Origin: Bradyrhizobium sp. Ce-3
GTDB taxonomy: Bacteria > Pseudomonadota > Alphaproteobacteria > Rhizobiales > Xanthobacteraceae
Length of the DNA stretch: 64,000 bases
Direction: 5' to 3'
Assembly (NCBI RefSeq): GCF_022835695.1
Contig: NZ_BQUV01000012.1
Span: 124,001 to 188,000, forward strand
The notes under the pieces are model-generated. The model was not told the DNA's origin, searched no databases, and worked only from the letters and a program-made list of their open reading frames with translations. This document shows, piece by piece, positions 49,788 through 58,060 of this stretch (position 1 is the stretch's first letter; each line of letters opens with the position of its first letter). The translations under genes and the position numbers were made by a program.

Positions 49788-50846
49788 CTATCTGGCGGGA
49801 AGGCGCAGCGTGGCGAGATCCGAGCCGACGACCGTCGTGCCGGTGAATCCGCCTGCCTCGGCGGCGGCGCGATAGTCCGCTTCGGTTAGCGCACCGCCTG
49901 GTACATGGTACGGGCCGTGGTGCGTCGCTCCGACCTGGGGCGCGAGATGGGTCAGCATCAGGTATTTGGCGCCCGTGCGTTTTGCCATGGCGCCAAGGTC
50001 GGGCGTCAGGCTCTGGCGGTAGAATACGGGTGGCGGCATGCCGCTATCGCGCTCCGGACCCATGACCGGATGCATGGTCGAGTGCACGATCACGTCGGCG
50101 CCTTGCGCCAGTTTCTCGACTTGCGCTGAAGTCGACGTTGGACGTGGCGGAGCTGTGCTGTCATTGCTGGCATCGCCGCCGATCACGACGCTGCCGGCGG
50201 GCGTGTCGACGCGATAGGAGGCATGGCCTGCGATGTGGGTCGAGCGGATCGCGCTCACGCTGACATCGCCCTTCGACCAGATCACCTGCGGCTCGTCATT
50301 TGGCTCGAATGTGATGAGATGCGCAAGCTCGGCAGGACCGCCCGCCAGTCGCGTCTTGTCCTCCGAGACCCGCTGTGCGATTTCGCCGGACTGAACGAAG
50401 GCGTCGCCGATATGCGCGACAAACTTGCCGCAGCTCAAGGTGAAGCCGAGCGGTGAGGGGGCATCGCCGCTGCAGACGACATCGAGCTTGGGCCCGCCGG
50501 AATTCCAGTTCCAGCGCGCAAGCAGCAGGTCGGCGAAGCCCTCGGTGTGATCCGAGTGCATGTGCGTGAGGAAGACGGCGTCGATCTTGCCGGGATCGAC
50601 GTTCAGTTGTGACAGCCGCAACAAGGTGCCGCGGCCTGCGTCGAACTGCAGCTTGAGCGCGCCGCAGTCGTTACCGTCGTCTCCATAGCGCACAAGCGTG
50701 CCGGCGCCGGCGACTCCATTGATCAAGGCGGGACCGCTCATGGTGCCGGTCAAGGTGACGAGCAGGCACGGCGCCGATTGGGCGGGAAGCGGCAGCAGCA
50801 GCCAGATGACGGCCAGCAAGGGTGTCGCAAGAATGAAGCGCCGCAT
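49788..50846 (-). CDS. exported metallo-beta-lactamase-fold hydrolase
   Basis: The 352-residue protein has a signal peptide (MRRFILATPLLAVIWLLLPL, then PAQSA) and an MBL fold. The metal motif FLTHMHSDHTEGF (HxHxDH), the later His in THIAGHASY, GGDASNDS and the distal MLTHLAP His are seen. It resembles the RNase Z/arylsulfatase-like branch of exported MBL hydrolases. Two cysteine pairs may be disulphides. Substrate unknown. It converges on the small proline-rich gene. Confidence 0.87.
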   Translation of the reverse strand: MRRFILATPLLAVIWLLLPLPAQSAPCLLVTLTGTMSGPALINGVAGAGTLVRYGDDGNDCGALKLQFDAGRGTLLRLSQLNVDPGKIDAVFLTHMHSDHTEGFADLLLARWNWNSGGPKLDVVCSGDAPSPLGFTLSCGKFVAHIGDAFVQSGEIAQRVSEDKTRLAGGPAELAHLITFEPNDEPQVIWSKGDVSVSAIRSTHIAGHASYRVDTPAGSVVIGGDASNDSTAPPRPTSTSAQVEKLAQGADVIVHSTMHPVMGPERDSGMPPPVFYRQSLTPDLGAMAKRTGAKYLMLTHLAPQVGATHHGPYHVPGGALTEADYRAAAEAGGFTGTTVVGSDLATLRLPAR

Positions 50847-50979
50847 GCTGTCGGCTCCCGCATCGTTCCGGTGTTTACCGACACTGCCAAAGCCGGCGCC
50901 ATATCACAACGCTCGGCCGCGCCGCATCGAGGTGTTGTGATCGCGCCGCCGGCTGGTGCCTGAACGCGCTACGGCACGC

Positions 50980-51438
50980 TCAAAGCGTCAGCTTATAGCC
51001 GATATGGCTGCCGACGAATCCCAGTCGCTCGTAGAAGCGGTGTGCGTCGGGGCGGGCCTTGTCGGTCGTCAGTTGCACGAGCTGGCAGCCCTTCGCCCTG
51101 CATTGCGCGATCGCCCATTCGAACATCTGCTGCCCCACGCCCGAGCTGCGGTGCGCCTCCGCAATTCGGACCGCCTCGATCTGCCCGCGCCATGCGCCCA
51201 GGCGCGCCAGCCCCGGAATGAAGGTGAGTTGCAGGACTCCGATCACCTCGTCGTCCAAGGTCGCCACGACCTGCAGCTGGTTGGGATCGGCGAGGATGGC
51301 CGTGAATGCATCGACATATCTCGGGTTTGGCGGGGAGCTGGCATCCTCGCGCTGCTGCCCCAGCACATCATTGGCAAGCAGTGCGATGATCGCCGGAAGG
51401 TCGGCGGGGCGGGCCTGGCGGAAGGCGATCCGCGTCAT
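50980..51438 (-). CDS. GNAT-family N-acetyltransferase
   Basis: The 152-residue protein is a GCN5-related acyltransferase: RQARPADLPAIIALL at the N-terminus, VIGVLQLTFIPGLAR, acetyl-CoA motif A EAVRIAEAHRSSGVGQQMFE and motif B region QLVQLTTDKARPDAHRFYER. ATG 51438 (MTRIAF) has ggag nine bases upstream and is preferred over ATG 51453. Acceptor substrate unknown. Confidence 0.9.
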   Translation of the reverse strand: MTRIAFRQARPADLPAIIALLANDVLGQQREDASSPPNPRYVDAFTAILADPNQLQVVATLDDEVIGVLQLTFIPGLARLGAWRGQIEAVRIAEAHRSSGVGQQMFEWAIAQCRAKGCQLVQLTTDKARPDAHRFYERLGFVGSHIGYKLTL

Positions 51439-51621
51439 TGAGATCATCTCCATGGAGCAGGTCGCGCCTGCAACAGCAGCAATGGCTCTGCAGCTACGGC
51501 AATTGCGCTGGCGCAGCGACGTAGAGCACGGGTTAAGCCATTATCGCACCCATGTCGACACGGCGTCCGATCCGGCTCCTTCGAACTCCTTGGTTCGCAT
51601 GGGTGGCGAGGGAGGACGACG

Positions 51622-51846
51622 ATGTCACCTGAAGAAAAGTTAGCGCGCTCGCGGGGCCACCGCGACAATATCCATCGCTACCGCCGGCTGCTCGAGACCT
51701 ATCTTTCCGATCTCGAGCGCGCATATGTTGAACGCCGCATCTCCGCCGAGCTTGCCGCGCTGGACATGCTGGCGCGTGAGGGCTGCTATCCCCGCCCGAA
51801 TATCGCCGCCAGCGCAGCCGCACAGGTGCCCGCAATTCCTGCCTGA
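51622..51846 (+). CDS. small conserved hypothetical protein
   Basis: The 74-residue basic/acidic helical protein (MSPEEKLARSRGHRDNIHRY, then LLETYLSDLERAYVERRIS) has an excellent binding site, ggaggacgacg, before its ATG. It resembles small hypothetical proteins seen in rhizobia, from recollection. No function can be given. It converges on the phosphoesterase gene across a strong hairpin. Confidence 0.6.
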   Translation: MSPEEKLARSRGHRDNIHRYRRLLETYLSDLERAYVERRISAELAALDMLAREGCYPRPNIAASAAAQVPAIPA

Positions 51847-51881
51847 CCTGAAAAATCAATCGTCCGGCCCGGCGCAAACGA

Positions 51882-51910
51882 GATCCGCCGGCCTTTCGGG
51901 CCGGCGGATC
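51882..51910. terminator. bidirectional hairpin terminator
   Basis: A perfect 12-bp stem gatccgccggcc / ggccggcggatc with a 5-base loop lies between convergent genes. The minus-strand side is followed by tctcgttt, a weak T tract. It can serve the phosphoesterase operon and the 74-residue gene. Confidence 0.7.
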
Positions 51911-51932
51911 GGTGTGTCGCGAGGTGCGGTCG

Positions 51933-54104
51933 TCAGTGATCCCAGCCTCCGCCGTGATCCCAGCCGCCGCCATGATGACCGCCGTCGTCGAAGTCGAAGA
52001 AGTCGAACAGGTCGCTGAGCGCCGGGCTGTTGACGGGAACATAAGGATTGCCGGGCACCGCAACCGGGTTCGGGAAGTTGTCGCGGCTGCGATGGGTGAT
52101 CGGCTCCAGCCGCCAATTCCGCTCGATGAATTTGATGATCGAGACGTGATCGGCATATTCATGCGAGATGTGGCCCTGCCGCAGGAACGGCGACACCACG
52201 ATCAGCGGAATGCGGGTGCCGTCGCCGAAATAGTCGAGCGGCTGCACATAGCCGGAGTCGAAGTAACCGCCACCCTCGTCGAAGGTGATGAAGATCGCGG
52301 TGTCCTTCGCATAGTCCGAAGCCTGGACCTGGTCGACGATCTTCTTGGTGAAGCCTTCGAACAGGTTGAGCTTGGACGACGACGGGTGACCGTCGGTGAA
52401 GCCGCTCGGCTTGACGATCGAAACCGCCGGCAGCGAGTGCTTGGAGATGTCGGAGTACAGATCAACCGAGTCCTTGATATGGGCCGCGACCTGATCCGGG
52501 TGCGACATGATCGAGGTGTCGTACTGGAACGGATTGCAGATGTTGCAGTATTCGTCCGCGGTCGGACCAGCGACGCCCCAGTTGAGCTGGTACGGATCGT
52601 TGACGTAGTTGTTCCACTGGTCGCCGTAATACTTCCAGGAGATGCTTCGCTCGTTCAGGCTGTCGCCGATGCTCTTGCGGGTCGACGGCGGGATCGTGAA
52701 CGGCGTGTTGGACGGGTTGGTGTCGGTGTAGGCGTTCTTGCCGTTGCCGAAATAACCCGGATTGTAGTTGTTCAGGAGATAGTAGTGGCCGGGTTCGCAA
52801 TTCGCGTTGATGTGGATCCCCTTCAGATAGTCCAGGATCGGCTTGACGCCGGGCTGGCCCGGATCCGAGCAGTCGCTGTAGGAGCCGCCGCCGGAGACCG
52901 GGTTCGTCTGGTAGGGCGGCGGGAAGCCGCCATTCCCGCCGGCGCCGTAGCCGTCCTCGGTGTACCAGTTGTTGGTGCCGGAAGCCGGATTCGGATTCTC
53001 GATCTGATGCACGATGCCGGCGTCGGGCGTGCCGCCGAACACCTGCGTGCCGTTCGGCGGCACGGCGGCGTTGCCGTAGGTGTCGCTGAAATAGAGCATG
53101 TCGGCATGGCCGAACATGATGTGGTTGGCACCGGTGCCGCCGTTGACCGACTGGTGGAAGTTGTCGCTCATCGCGTATTTCTGCGCGAGCGACGTGAAGT
53201 ACGGCACGTCACCCTTCTGCACGTTGTAGAAGCCGAGCGCCGTCGAACCTTCGCCCGTGGTCGTCGCCGTCGGCGAATATTCGGTCGAGAAGTTGGAGGG
53301 CTGCGCCGCGCCGTTGGAGCCGGCGCCGACGGTCACTTCGACCCAGGCGAACAGGTTGCCGCCGCAGCCCGACGGATTGTCGCGGCTGGCCGCCGAATGG
53401 TTGCAGTTCAGCTGCTGCCACATCTGATAGAAGCGATGCACCGGGCTTGCCGAATAGGAGTCATAGGGCATCGCATCGTTGTTGGTGAGCTGGAACGGAC
53501 CGGCCGGCAGCGCGCTGACATTGGTGATGCGCTGGTCGGGGGTCTGCGACGACTGACCGGTGCCTCCGGAGAGCAGGAACTGGTAGTAGTCGGACGGCAG
53601 GCCGGATTCCGACTGCTGCGCCAGCGCAAGCGAGGCTTCGCAGGTGGTGATCGGCGAGCTGCCGCATTTGTTCGGGATGTAGGCGACCTTGGGGCCGCCG
53701 ACCAGCGGCGCCGGCAGTTGATCCTTGGGGAAGTTCTGCTTCGGCGGGCTCAGCAGGAACGCATCGTTCAGGCCGGTATCGGTCGCCGCCTGTTGATGCG
53801 CCTTCTCGAAGTTGGGGCCGGGGATCGCGTTCTTGTTGCCGTCGAGCTTGACGATGCCCTGCGACAGCAGGTTGAACACGCTCTCCTCGCGCCGCTCAGG
53901 CACGTAGGTCGCGAACACGTGGTCGAAGCTGCGGTTCTCGCCGATGATGACGATCACGTGCTTGATCGGCGACCGGGTCTCGTGTCCACCGTGGTGATTC
54001 CAATCCTCCGCGAGCACCGGGCCGGCGGTGAATTGACCCAGCGCAAGCGCGCTGAGGGTGAGGCGGCAACCCTGCAGCCAACGTGACTTGTGCCTGTCGC
54101 GCAT
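51933..54104 (-). CDS. exported phosphoesterase (PF04185-type, phospholipase C/acid phosphatase-like)
   Basis: The 723-residue protein has a signal peptide (TLSALALGQFTAGPVLAEDW) and the phosphoesterase family start IKHVIVIIGENRSFDHVF, with metal-binding Glu/Asn. A second site FITFDEGGGYFDSGY and RIPLIVVSPFLRQGHISHEY with the conserved His are typical. The C-terminus is odd: FFDFDDGGHHGGGWDHGGGWDH, a His/Asp/Trp/Gly tail that may bind metals. The ATG overlaps the stop of the multicopper oxidase gene by one base (TAATG), so the two are translationally coupled. Confidence 0.88.
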   Translation of the reverse strand: MRDRHKSRWLQGCRLTLSALALGQFTAGPVLAEDWNHHGGHETRSPIKHVIVIIGENRSFDHVFATYVPERREESVFNLLSQGIVKLDGNKNAIPGPNFEKAHQQAATDTGLNDAFLLSPPKQNFPKDQLPAPLVGGPKVAYIPNKCGSSPITTCEASLALAQQSESGLPSDYYQFLLSGGTGQSSQTPDQRITNVSALPAGPFQLTNNDAMPYDSYSASPVHRFYQMWQQLNCNHSAASRDNPSGCGGNLFAWVEVTVGAGSNGAAQPSNFSTEYSPTATTTGEGSTALGFYNVQKGDVPYFTSLAQKYAMSDNFHQSVNGGTGANHIMFGHADMLYFSDTYGNAAVPPNGTQVFGGTPDAGIVHQIENPNPASGTNNWYTEDGYGAGGNGGFPPPYQTNPVSGGGSYSDCSDPGQPGVKPILDYLKGIHINANCEPGHYYLLNNYNPGYFGNGKNAYTDTNPSNTPFTIPPSTRKSIGDSLNERSISWKYYGDQWNNYVNDPYQLNWGVAGPTADEYCNICNPFQYDTSIMSHPDQVAAHIKDSVDLYSDISKHSLPAVSIVKPSGFTDGHPSSSKLNLFEGFTKKIVDQVQASDYAKDTAIFITFDEGGGYFDSGYVQPLDYFGDGTRIPLIVVSPFLRQGHISHEYADHVSIIKFIERNWRLEPITHRSRDNFPNPVAVPGNPYVPVNSPALSDLFDFFDFDDGGHHGGGWDHGGGWDH

Positions 54105-55936
54105 TAAAGCTCTCCTTTTTGCAGACTAAGTGGCTTGGTAGAACTTGCAGTGTCCCGCGGCACGACCTTGATCCGTCCCATCATGCCGCCGTCCTCATGC
54201 TCGAGGACGTGGCAGTGGTAGACGAAGGTGCCGACGATGTTCGGATCGCGGAAATCCATCCGCAGCCGCACGCTCGGATATTTCAGCATCCGGGTGTTGT
54301 AGTAGGGGACGTTGACGGTATCGCGCAGGAACGGCTCGTTGACGGCGACGCCGGACCAGTCGAGCAGCTGGAAGTGAAGCTGATGGATATGGAAGTCATG
54401 CAGTTCCATCGAGCGGTTCTCGATGATCCAGTCCTCGACGTCGCCCTGCCGCACGATGATGTCGGGAATGTCCGAGTGCGGATCGAACGGCTTTGGCGTC
54501 TCTCCGTCGAGGGTCATGAAGAACTTGGTCGGACTGTTCGGATCGTTTGGATTCTCCGGCTGCTCTGAGAAGAACAGTTTTCGGACGCGCACCGGTGCGA
54601 CGGTCCCGACCCATGGCCGCTCCGGCTTCGGCAGCGGTTCGGCGTGGCTCGGCAGCGCGGCCTGCGGCTCGCTTGCATCGGCTGAAGCGGTAATCGCAAC
54701 CAGCGCGCGGTTGGGGTCGTTCTCGCCGGCGGGCCCGGTGTCGACCGCGCGGGTCACCAGCAAGGCTTGCGCGCCGGCCGGCGGTCCTTCGACGATGAAC
54801 TCGGCGCGTGAGCCCGGCGGCAGGCCGATGTGGTTCACCCATTGCACTGACGGCGACGGGCTGCCGCCGAACTGCAGCGGCACGCCGTCGATCCCGACGA
54901 TGCCGATCTGCTGCGGCGCGCGACCGACCAGCAGCGCGAGGTTGAGATAGGTGATCGCGGATGCGTTCAGCACGCGCCAGAGCTGCCGCTCACCCGGCTT
55001 CATCTTCAGCCTGGCCGGCGGATAATTCGGATAGGGCACCGGCACGAAGTTGACGGAGAGATCCTTCGACGGCTTGCCGAATCCGGTGCCGGAGTTGGCG
55101 ACGTCGCCATCATTGTCGAGCTGGCTCTTCGTCATGACCGGCTCGGACTTCGACGGCGGGGCGTCGGGATTGACGAGATCCTGGTCGCGGATCACGAGCA
55201 CGCGCTCGGGCAGGCCGGCGAGCTGTGGATCGGCGCGCTCGATGCCCTCGATGATGATGGCGCCGGAGGCGCCGCCGAGCACCTGCGTCTTGCTGAAGCC
55301 GTGCAGATGCGGGTGATACCAGTACAGCCCCGGTGGCGCGTCATCCGGAATCCGCAGCCGATACTCGAACGGCGCATCGTCGGGCTGGATTGAGGTCTTC
55401 AGCACGTCATCCTGGTGGCAGATCGGCGGCACGGTTAGTCCGTGGAAATGCAGATTGGTCGAGACCGGCTTCATCGCGCCGCTTTCGCAAATATCGGCCG
55501 GCTTTCGCGTCGTGCAGATCGGCGCGCCGGCGAGCGGGCGGTCGATCGCCGGCGTTGTGGTGTCGAGGTCGACGAGGTCGTTCTTGAAATGGATGACCAG
55601 CTGATCGCCCGGCTTCAGGCGCAGAGTTGGCGACGGCTTGCCGTCCGGCGTCAGATAGCAATAGCGGCTCGTTCCATCCGGCAGCTTCTCGTCGTGGATG
55701 CCGAGGTCGGTTTCGAGCACGCCGTCGCGGCTACGCAATTCGGCGGATTCCTCGATCGCGCTTCCCGGCTCAGGCCGCGCACAAACGTCCGGTTGCGTGG
55801 GCGACACATTCTGCAAGCCCGTTGCGCCGAGCCAGGCCGTCATCCCGCTCACGGCAAGCCCGAGGCAGGTCGCGGCGATGACACAACATGCGGTCGAAAG
55901 TCGTCGTGCCACGCCGCCCCGCCAATACGTCGACAT
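54104..55936 (-). CDS. multicopper oxidase
   Basis: The 610-residue protein has a hydrophobic N-terminal signal/anchor (about 13-38) and three cupredoxin domains. Copper motifs are in order: NLHFHG (about 162-166), LYWYHPHLHG (about 204-213), HDFHIHQLHF (about 515-525) and VYHCHVLEHEDGGMM (about 572-587), giving the full type 1 and trinuclear copper sites; the axial ligand looks like methionine or leucine. Activity could be on metals, phenols or nitrite-free organic substrates. It is the first gene of a two-gene operon with the phosphoesterase, overlapping it by one base. Confidence 0.9.
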   Translation of the reverse strand: MSTYWRGGVARRLSTACCVIAATCLGLAVSGMTAWLGATGLQNVSPTQPDVCARPEPGSAIEESAELRSRDGVLETDLGIHDEKLPDGTSRYCYLTPDGKPSPTLRLKPGDQLVIHFKNDLVDLDTTTPAIDRPLAGAPICTTRKPADICESGAMKPVSTNLHFHGLTVPPICHQDDVLKTSIQPDDAPFEYRLRIPDDAPPGLYWYHPHLHGFSKTQVLGGASGAIIIEGIERADPQLAGLPERVLVIRDQDLVNPDAPPSKSEPVMTKSQLDNDGDVANSGTGFGKPSKDLSVNFVPVPYPNYPPARLKMKPGERQLWRVLNASAITYLNLALLVGRAPQQIGIVGIDGVPLQFGGSPSPSVQWVNHIGLPPGSRAEFIVEGPPAGAQALLVTRAVDTGPAGENDPNRALVAITASADASEPQAALPSHAEPLPKPERPWVGTVAPVRVRKLFFSEQPENPNDPNSPTKFFMTLDGETPKPFDPHSDIPDIIVRQGDVEDWIIENRSMELHDFHIHQLHFQLLDWSGVAVNEPFLRDTVNVPYYNTRMLKYPSVRLRMDFRDPNIVGTFVYHCHVLEHEDGGMMGRIKVVPRDTASSTKPLSLQKGEL

Positions 55937-56355
55937 AGGCGCGCAAGCGCGCTACCGACGCCACGCGTGACGTCAGTCCACGTCTTGCGACCGCGATGGT
56001 CGACAAATGCTTCTGTTTGGTGTCGGGAGGCTAGCCGTGCGTTGTTGCCGAAATCTGGCAGGTTTTTAACACGTAGATGACAGAAACTTGCGGCACTTCG
56101 ACGCAGAACTGCGCGCGACGTTCAAACCTGCTGAGCGATCAATCGGATGGATCACTTGCGGACTGAATTGCGGAGAAAGCAGGACGCGCAGGCGAGCCTC
56201 AGATTTTTTTCCGTCGCCGAGCCTGTCGCCCTGTCCGCAGTGCTGCGCCAACAGCATGGAACCAGGGCAGGGCCGTCTGATGAGCACACCGTTCCGATGC
56301 ACGAGACGTGCGCGGCGATCGGCTTCAAGGCGGTCGAACGGGCGAATCCGTTTGG
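55937..56355. other. intergenic region, 419 bases
   Basis: The promoter of the multicopper oxidase operon should lie here on the minus strand. Frames on the plus strand (for example from 56088) lack a plausible binding site and resemble no family. Nothing else was recognised apart from a hairpin at the right end (56347-56368). Confidence 0.4.
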
Positions 56356-56368
56356 CTATCCAAACGGA
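56347..56368. repeat. hairpin spanning the stop codon of the small membrane protein
   Basis: tccgtttgg (56347-56355) and ccaaacgga (56360-56368) form a perfect 9-bp stem around ctat, which contains the stop codon on the minus strand. No T run follows. Confidence 0.6.
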
Positions 56369-56565
56369 CCGCTTTGATTTCGTCGCATGATCTTGAGCGT
56401 GAGTAGCACCGCTCCAAGCGCAAGAAACAGGACGCCGACAACGGTTGTGCTCGTGGATTCGAACGTCACACCCACCGCCGTCAACAAGCAGCCAAGAACG
56501 ATAGCAAACAGCCCACCAAGTTTCTTTACCAGCAGAAACTGCCCGTCGCTTGCGCGCGCCACCAT
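56356..56565 (-). CDS. small inner-membrane protein with two helices
   Basis: The 69-residue protein MVARASDGQFLLVKKLGGLF has two hydrophobic segments (about 18-32 and 41-58) and a basic end KIMRRNQSGPFG. The ATG at 56565 has gtgagg upstream. The frame continues farther upstream without a convincing start. No function is known; similar small proteins occur in related genomes, from recollection. Confidence 0.65.
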   Translation of the reverse strand: MVARASDGQFLLVKKLGGLFAIVLGCLLTAVGVTFESTSTTVVGVLFLALGAVLLTLKIMRRNQSGPFG

Positions 56566-56991
56566 GATCAACCTCACTCTGCAAGTGATGCGGTCATCCC
56601 ACCATCGCCGCGTGCCGGTGTTGCTCGGACAAACGGCAGGCTCACATCCGCACGCGACGATCGTACTCTCGCACGCCAATGATGGAAATTGTTCGTTTGT
56701 GAATGATGACTTCTCTTTTGATTCAATTGCGCCAATGGCGATTGGGCAGCGCTGCTGACACAGCGGCGCTTGAACGTCGCAGCGGTCGATGGAATGGCAC
56801 AACTTGCATAGCGCTGTAATTCTGCGCCGCGCAGCGTGTTCGGCCCATTTATCGTAAAGTAATCTAGACCAACGCAAGCATTGCAAATGCTGTAGGTGCG
56901 GATCGTTGACTCCGTGTTTTTTTGGGCGCCTACTTTGGGTTGCCGACTAGAAGACCTGAAACAGTAAGGTCGAAATCCGGAAGGAGGGCCA
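56566..56991. other. intergenic region before glutaminase, 426 bases
   Basis: No gene was recognised. The region is A+T-richer than its flanks (for example 56840-56945). The best promoter-like match is ttgact at 56907, with a rather long spacer to tacttt near 56932. A small palindrome gcattgcaaatgc lies at 56878-56890. The strong binding site ggaaggagg (56980-56988) precedes the glutaminase ATG. Confidence 0.4.
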
Positions 56992-57990
56992 ATGTGGCGA
57001 CCTTCGATCGCGGAACAAGCGGAGCGGCCTTTCATCTCGACGGGGCACTTGCCCGATCCCGAGATGGTGCGGGAGCTCGTGTCTGAAGCTCACCTGCGCT
57101 TCAAGTCGAACAGCGAAGGGAACAATTCTCAGGTCTACCCGGCGCTGGCCAGGGTGCCGAGCGAGCTGTTCGGCGTCTGCGTGGCCGGGACCAGCGGGCG
57201 CGTCTATGGCGCCGGCGATATCGAATATGAATTCTCCATCATGAGCGTATCGAAGCCGTTCGTGTTCGCGCTGGTGTGCGAGGCGATCGGTCCCGAAGCG
57301 GCCCGGGAGAAATTGGGTGCCAATGCCACCGGGCTGCCGTTCAATTCGCTGGCCGCGATCGAGCACGGGACCGGGCGGACCAACCCGATGGTGAATGCGG
57401 GCGCGATCGCGACCACAAGCCTGGTGCCGGGCGCAAGCGCGGAGGAGCAATGGCGGTTCATCCATGACGGTCTGTCGCGCTTCGCGGGCCGCAAGCTCCC
57501 GCTCAACGAGGAAGTCTATGCGTCGGCCTCGAAGACCAATTTTCGCAATCGAAGCATCGCGCGGCTGCTGGAGAGCTACGACCGGATCTACTGCGACGCC
57601 AAGCAGGCGACCGATCTTTACACGAGGCAATGTTCCCTGAATGTGAGCGCCAGGGATCTCGCCGTGATGGGCGCGACGCTGGCTGATGGCGGGGTCAATC
57701 CGGTCACCCGGCAGCGGGTGGTCGATGCGGCTATCTGCCATTATGCGCTGGCCGTCATGGTGACCGCCGGATTGTACGAGACGTCGGGCGACTGGCTGTA
57801 CGACATCGGTCTGCCCGGCAAGAGTGGCATCGGTGGCGGCATCGTCGCGGTGGCGCCGGGAAAAGGTGGTTTCGGCACCTTCGGGCCACCACTGGATGCG
57901 GCCGGCAACAGCGTGCGAGGGCAGCTCGCCGCCAAGTTCCTGTCGCAGAGACTGGGCATGGATCTGTTCGTGTCCCAACCGGACGAGTGA
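56992..57990 (+). CDS. glsA: glutaminase
   Basis: The 332-residue enzyme hydrolyses glutamine to glutamate and ammonia. It shows the serine-dependent glutaminase fold: SIMSVSKPFVFALVCEAIG with the catalytic Ser-x-x-Lys, NPMVNAGAIATTSLVPG, and SGIGGGIVAVAPGKGGFGTF. The N-terminal part GNNSQVYPALARVPSELFGV is also family-typical. The ATG lies just after ggaaggaggg. An MFS transporter and an HdeD-type gene follow on the same strand, which suggests an acid-tolerance role through ammonia release. Confidence 0.92.
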   Translation: MWRPSIAEQAERPFISTGHLPDPEMVRELVSEAHLRFKSNSEGNNSQVYPALARVPSELFGVCVAGTSGRVYGAGDIEYEFSIMSVSKPFVFALVCEAIGPEAAREKLGANATGLPFNSLAAIEHGTGRTNPMVNAGAIATTSLVPGASAEEQWRFIHDGLSRFAGRKLPLNEEVYASASKTNFRNRSIARLLESYDRIYCDAKQATDLYTRQCSLNVSARDLAVMGATLADGGVNPVTRQRVVDAAICHYALAVMVTAGLYETSGDWLYDIGLPGKSGIGGGIVAVAPGKGGFGTFGPPLDAAGNSVRGQLAAKFLSQRLGMDLFVSQPDE

Positions 57991-58060
57991 ACAAGAGGCA
58001 CCGGGGATCGGTGGAGCTATGGCTCAGTCGATCGCAAGGCCGGGCAGGTTGGAGGACGCG

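Noticed and set aside
51912-54086. 724-codon plus-strand frame opposite the phosphoesterase
   Set aside because: It is rich in Arg/Val/Ala repeats, has no domain, and overlaps a gene with clear family motifs and coupling to its neighbour.
56088-56390. 100-codon plus-strand frame after the multicopper oxidase
   Set aside because: Arg/Ser/Cys-rich composition, no binding site, and overlap with the small membrane protein gene on the other strand.
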